Shown: one piece after another, positions 4,545 to 7,019 of the stretch
Layout: the number at the start of each line of letters is the position of its first letter
How positions within the stretch are numbered: the stretch's first letter is position 1
Position numbers and translations under genes: made by a program
Notes under the pieces: generated by a model
Database searches by the model: none
Seen by the model: only the letters and a program-made list of their open reading frames with translations
What the model was told of the DNA's origin: nothing
Source: an uncultured Lentisphaeria bacterium
GTDB lineage: Bacteria > Verrucomicrobiota > Lentisphaeria > Victivallales > UBA1829
Direction: 5' to 3'
Assembly (NCBI GenBank): GCA_905211485.1
Contig: CAJMAW010000145.1
Span: 1-7,019 of the forward strand
DNA: 7,019 nt

Positions 4545-6896
4545 ATGATTATCGAAGGAACTCTTTCTCTTTCCAAAAAGGAACGGGACAGAAAAAACTA
4601 CAACCGTTTCAATCTGATCAACGGTTTGTCCTACATGTGTCTCGGCGAGACGGTGATCATTCTTTTCGCCATGAGAATGAACTGTCCTGATTTTGTGGTT
4701 TCCGCGCTTGGAGCCTTTCTCTTTCTGGGGAATTTCGCGATGCCTTTCGGGAAGATGGTGGCGGCGCGGACGGGGGCGTCTTCCAGCATTTCGATGTTCT
4801 GGGTTTTCCGGAACATTGCAGCAATGGTGGTGGCATCCGCTTCGCTCGTCTACCACTTTTTCGGAGAGCTTCCCGCGATAGCGCTTGTGATGATCGGGGC
4901 GTTTCTGTTCTACTCCTGCCGTTCTGCCGGGACGGTGGTCACACAGCCGCTGGTTGGAGAGATTACCACGAAGGAGAACCGGGGAAGTTTTATTTCAAAA
5001 TCCAATCAGTTGTTTTATTTTTCGTGTCTGATCTGTCTGGCGGTGATCACCTGCATACTGAAATTTTATCAGGATCTCTGGACCTTGAGTCTCATTATTT
5101 TCACGGGGTCGGTATTCGGTTTCACTTCCGCGGTTTTTCTTGCCCGGATTGTGGAATCCGGCGCACTGCGCAATTCCGCGCGCCAGCCGATGCTCCAGGG
5201 CGCGTGGAAAACGCTGAAGGACAAATCCAGGAGACGTCTCCTGACGGCCAACTTCATTGTTTCCGCTCTTACCGCGATGACCATTCCCATTTCCATGCTT
5301 GCGATCAAGCGAGGATACGGGATCAGTGATACGAACGCACTGATTTTCGCCGTGATTCAATTCTGCGGCGCGGTGGCCATTTCCTATGTGATCGGCATTC
5401 TCTGCGGGGAATCGGGTCCGCGGCCCATTCTGCTTCTTTCCTATGCGGCCATGCTGATTCTATGCGGATTCTGGATTTTTTCGCCACCTCACTTTCACTG
5501 GCAGTTCATGGCGTTTCCGTTCTTTCTGGGTGGTGTGGCGGCAAACGGGACGAGTATTGCGCTGGTACAGTATTTTCTACTGGCAATTCCGTCGAAGGAA
5601 CGGATGGTGGCGTCGCTGACGATTTACGTGGTGTCGGGAATTTTTGCCGGACTTGTCGCAATGATTCTCGGGGGCTCTTTGCTGAGCTGGATCGGGACAT
5701 GGGATTTCGGCGTTCTCGCCTCCTGGCTGGATTCTCATGGAGCGGGAGGTGTGCTTCCGCTGTCGAAATTTTCCTCCTGGGAGGGAACGGCGGGGCATTT
5801 GAATGTCTACCGGATTTATTTTCTTGCGGTTTCCCTGATTCTGCTGTGCGGTTTTCTGCCGCTGCTCCGCCTGAAGCCCTATTCCCGCTGGAGAGTGGGG
5901 GATGACCTGGGACTGGCTTTCGCCCCGCGGGACCTGCTGACCCTTTACAATCTGCACCGCTTCAATCTGCTCGCAGATGCCAGGGAGGAGGAACACAATA
6001 TTGATCTCTTTCAGGAATCTCATTCGGAACTTTCGGAAAGGGCGCTTCTTTCGAGTCTGGACTCCCCGAAACTGGCATTGCGCGGCCGGGCGCTCCTGGC
6101 CATCGGCGAACTTCCTCTTTCCCGCGATGCTGAAAAAGCCGTGCTCCATGAACTTGAAACAGGTGAACACACCACCGCGAACATCGCCGCTCAGATCTGC
6201 GGAACTCACGGCATGACCGAAGCCATTCCCATGCTCCGCGCCTATCTCTCCTCCACAAGCGACTATTACCTGAAATCCAAAGCCATGCTTGCTCTGACCC
6301 AACTCCATGACCAGGATTCCTATCCAGAAATCCGGCGCATCTTTGAAGAAACAGACAATCCGCGCCTGATCATGCACGGAGCCGCCGCTCTGGTCGAAAT
6401 CGGAGGCCCCGATTCCTTTTCCCTGCTCCTCCGGAAAACTCTTACTCCCGGACTTGTCGATCAGACACTCAGTGAAATCCTCTGCGCCGCGGCCGAACTT
6501 TCCGGATACGGTGACGACTTCTATAAATTCATCAAACTCCACAGGAAAGATCCGCTCAACGCCATCCAGATGTTTTCCGAATTCTGCTGTACTCTCTTGC
6601 CGGATGAGGAAAAGGCGGATTTGGCAGAAAATCTGCTTTCCTTTGAATCCGGGCAGATTGATTCCCCCGCTTTCCGTGCCTGGATGCTATCCATGAAAAC
6701 GCTTCCCGAAGGAGAAGAGGAGGAGGAAAGCAGAAATGAATATCCTTCCCGGGCATTCCTTTTCCTGACATCTCCCGAGGCCTCTTCCCCCTCCATTTCT
6801 CCGATCGTGCTTTGCTGCCTGCTGCCTCTTTTCCTGAAAAAGCGGAAGAAGAAAAAACACATTCCCTTTTCGGGAGAGAATGAACATCCCGTATAA
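4545..6896 (+). CDS. MFS-type 12-helix transporter fused to a C-terminal HEAT-like repeat domain
   Basis: The 783-residue protein starts at ATG 4545. The Shine-Dalgarno match is poor (GAAGTGA, 4531-4537), and the next in-frame ATG (4635) would delete part of the first helix. Residues 1-445 hold about 12 hydrophobic segments: near 22-42, 50-70, 83-106, 110-128, 154-174, 178-200, 232-253, 264-288, 293-311, 318-345, 354-383 and 422-443. A basic central loop (208-231) separates the two six-helix halves, as in the major facilitator superfamily. GKMVAARTG after helix 2 resembles MFS motif A. The substrate cannot be told. Residues about 450-505 link to a soluble domain with roughly four HEAT/PBS-lyase-like helix pairs, near 508-540, 542-571, 575-603 and 606-634 (for example LRGRALLAIGEL and IMHGAAALVEIGG). 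The tail has an acidic run (EGEEEEES, 722-729), a short hydrophobic stretch (751-764) and KKRKKKK (765-771). A usual MFS protein is 400-500 residues, so the extra ~330 are unusual. Third codon positions shift from G-rich in the membrane half to C-rich in the repeat half. Confidence 0.88.
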   Translation: MIIEGTLSLSKKERDRKNYNRFNLINGLSYMCLGETVIILFAMRMNCPDFVVSALGAFLFLGNFAMPFGKMVAARTGASSSISMFWVFRNIAAMVVASASLVYHFFGELPAIALVMIGAFLFYSCRSAGTVVTQPLVGEITTKENRGSFISKSNQLFYFSCLICLAVITCILKFYQDLWTLSLIIFTGSVFGFTSAVFLARIVESGALRNSARQPMLQGAWKTLKDKSRRRLLTANFIVSALTAMTIPISMLAIKRGYGISDTNALIFAVIQFCGAVAISYVIGILCGESGPRPILLLSYAAMLILCGFWIFSPPHFHWQFMAFPFFLGGVAANGTSIALVQYFLLAIPSKERMVASLTIYVVSGIFAGLVAMILGGSLLSWIGTWDFGVLASWLDSHGAGGVLPLSKFSSWEGTAGHLNVYRIYFLAVSLILLCGFLPLLRLKPYSRWRVGDDLGLAFAPRDLLTLYNLHRFNLLADAREEEHNIDLFQESHSELSERALLSSLDSPKLALRGRALLAIGELPLSRDAEKAVLHELETGEHTTANIAAQICGTHGMTEAIPMLRAYLSSTSDYYLKSKAMLALTQLHDQDSYPEIRRIFEETDNPRLIMHGAAALVEIGGPDSFSLLLRKTLTPGLVDQTLSEILCAAAELSGYGDDFYKFIKLHRKDPLNAIQMFSEFCCTLLPDEEKADLAENLLSFESGQIDSPAFRAWMLSMKTLPEGEEEEESRNEYPSRAFLFLTSPEASSPSISPIVLCCLLPLFLKKRKKKKHIPFSGENEHPV

Positions 6897-6933
6897 AATC
6901 AGAAAAATTGCAGGATCTTTTTCCTTCCCGGGA

Positions 6934-6962
6934 TTGAATAAACGCTCTTCCGGAAGTATAAT
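6934..6962 (+). promoter_or_regulatory. Sigma-70-type promoter for tRNA-Arg
   Basis: TTGAAT (6934-6939; 4 of 6) and a perfect TATAAT (6957-6962) are separated by the optimal 17 bases. Transcription would start near 6969, about 12 bases before the tRNA. The spacer ends in a perfect 10-bp palindrome CTTCCGGAAG (6947-6956) directly against the -10 box. Confidence 0.75.
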
Positions 6963-6980
6963 ACCAAACACACCAGATCT

Positions 6981-7019
6981 GCACCCGTAGCTCATTTGGA
7001 TAGAGCGTCAGACTCCGAC
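6981..7019 (+). tRNA. tRNA-Arg (anticodon CCG), 3' truncated by the window edge
   Basis: The visible 39 bases match the 5' half of a bacterial arginine tRNA: acceptor strand GCACCCG, TA, D arm GCTC-ATTTGGATA-GAGC, G26, anticodon-stem strand TCAGA and loop CTCCGAC. Counting from position 1 at 6981 puts C34-C35-G36 at 7015-7017, the anticodon for codon CGG. The 3' strand of the anticodon stem, the T arm and the acceptor 3' end lie outside the window, so pairing cannot be completed. The strong promoter just upstream supports the call. Confidence 0.9.

Noticed and set aside
5577..6542. A 321-codon minus-strand open frame opposite the transporter
   Set aside because: It is a shadow of the MFS-HEAT gene and spans its domain border. 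The translation is low in hydrophobic order and matches nothing I know.
6718..6768. AGGAGG followed by ATG at 6736 as a small downstream gene
   Set aside because: The frame ends after about 10 codons and the purine run is explained by the acidic codons of the transporter tail.
6871..6891. Hairpin CGGGA/TCCCG at the end of the transporter gene as a terminator
   Set aside because: The stem is 5 bp with an 11-base loop, it overlaps the last codons, and no T run follows. The half-site CGGGAT at 6929-6934 gives an equally weak alternative pairing.

Overview
This window is bacterial chromosomal DNA of roughly 50-55% GC. It has tightly packed genes, a complete bacterial-type valyl-tRNA synthetase, and two tRNA genes (one complete, one cut by the right edge). 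Nothing in it fixes the taxon. Three features loosely suggest a PVC-type bacterium (Lentisphaerota or Verrucomicrobiota): a transporter fused to HEAT-like repeats, a ValRS with TMGH in place of HxGH, and a degenerate heptamer intergenic repeat. I could not run a search, so this is a weak inference.

Layout: (a) 1-572, plus strand: the 3' end of a membrane protein gene, possibly an ArnT/PMT-like glycosyltransferase. (b) 583-617: an intrinsic terminator in a convergent junction, serving the minus-strand gene. (c) 643-1443, minus strand: a 266-residue protein of unknown function with two N-terminal membrane segments and a helical, TPR-like domain. (d) 1495-1569, minus strand: tRNA-Thr(TGT) with encoded CCA, upstream of and possibly cotranscribed with (c). 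(e) 1570-1757: an AT-rich divergent promoter region. (f) 1758-4433, plus strand: valS. (g) 4434-4544: a short spacer with a candidate terminator and a degenerate 7-bp tandem repeat. (h) 4545-6896, plus strand: a 12-helix MFS-type transporter continuous with a cytosolic HEAT-like domain. (i) 6897-6980: a spacer with a near-consensus promoter. (j) 6981-7019, plus strand: the first half of tRNA-Arg(CCG).

Translation genes (tRNA-Thr, valS, tRNA-Arg) are interleaved with envelope or membrane genes of unknown substrate. I see no phage genes, transposase, CRISPR array or toxin-antitoxin module. Most of the window is ordinary chromosome. The parts worth a second look are the MFS-HEAT fusion, the abrupt change in third-codon-position base between its two halves, and the heptamer repeat placed where its ribosome binding site should be.
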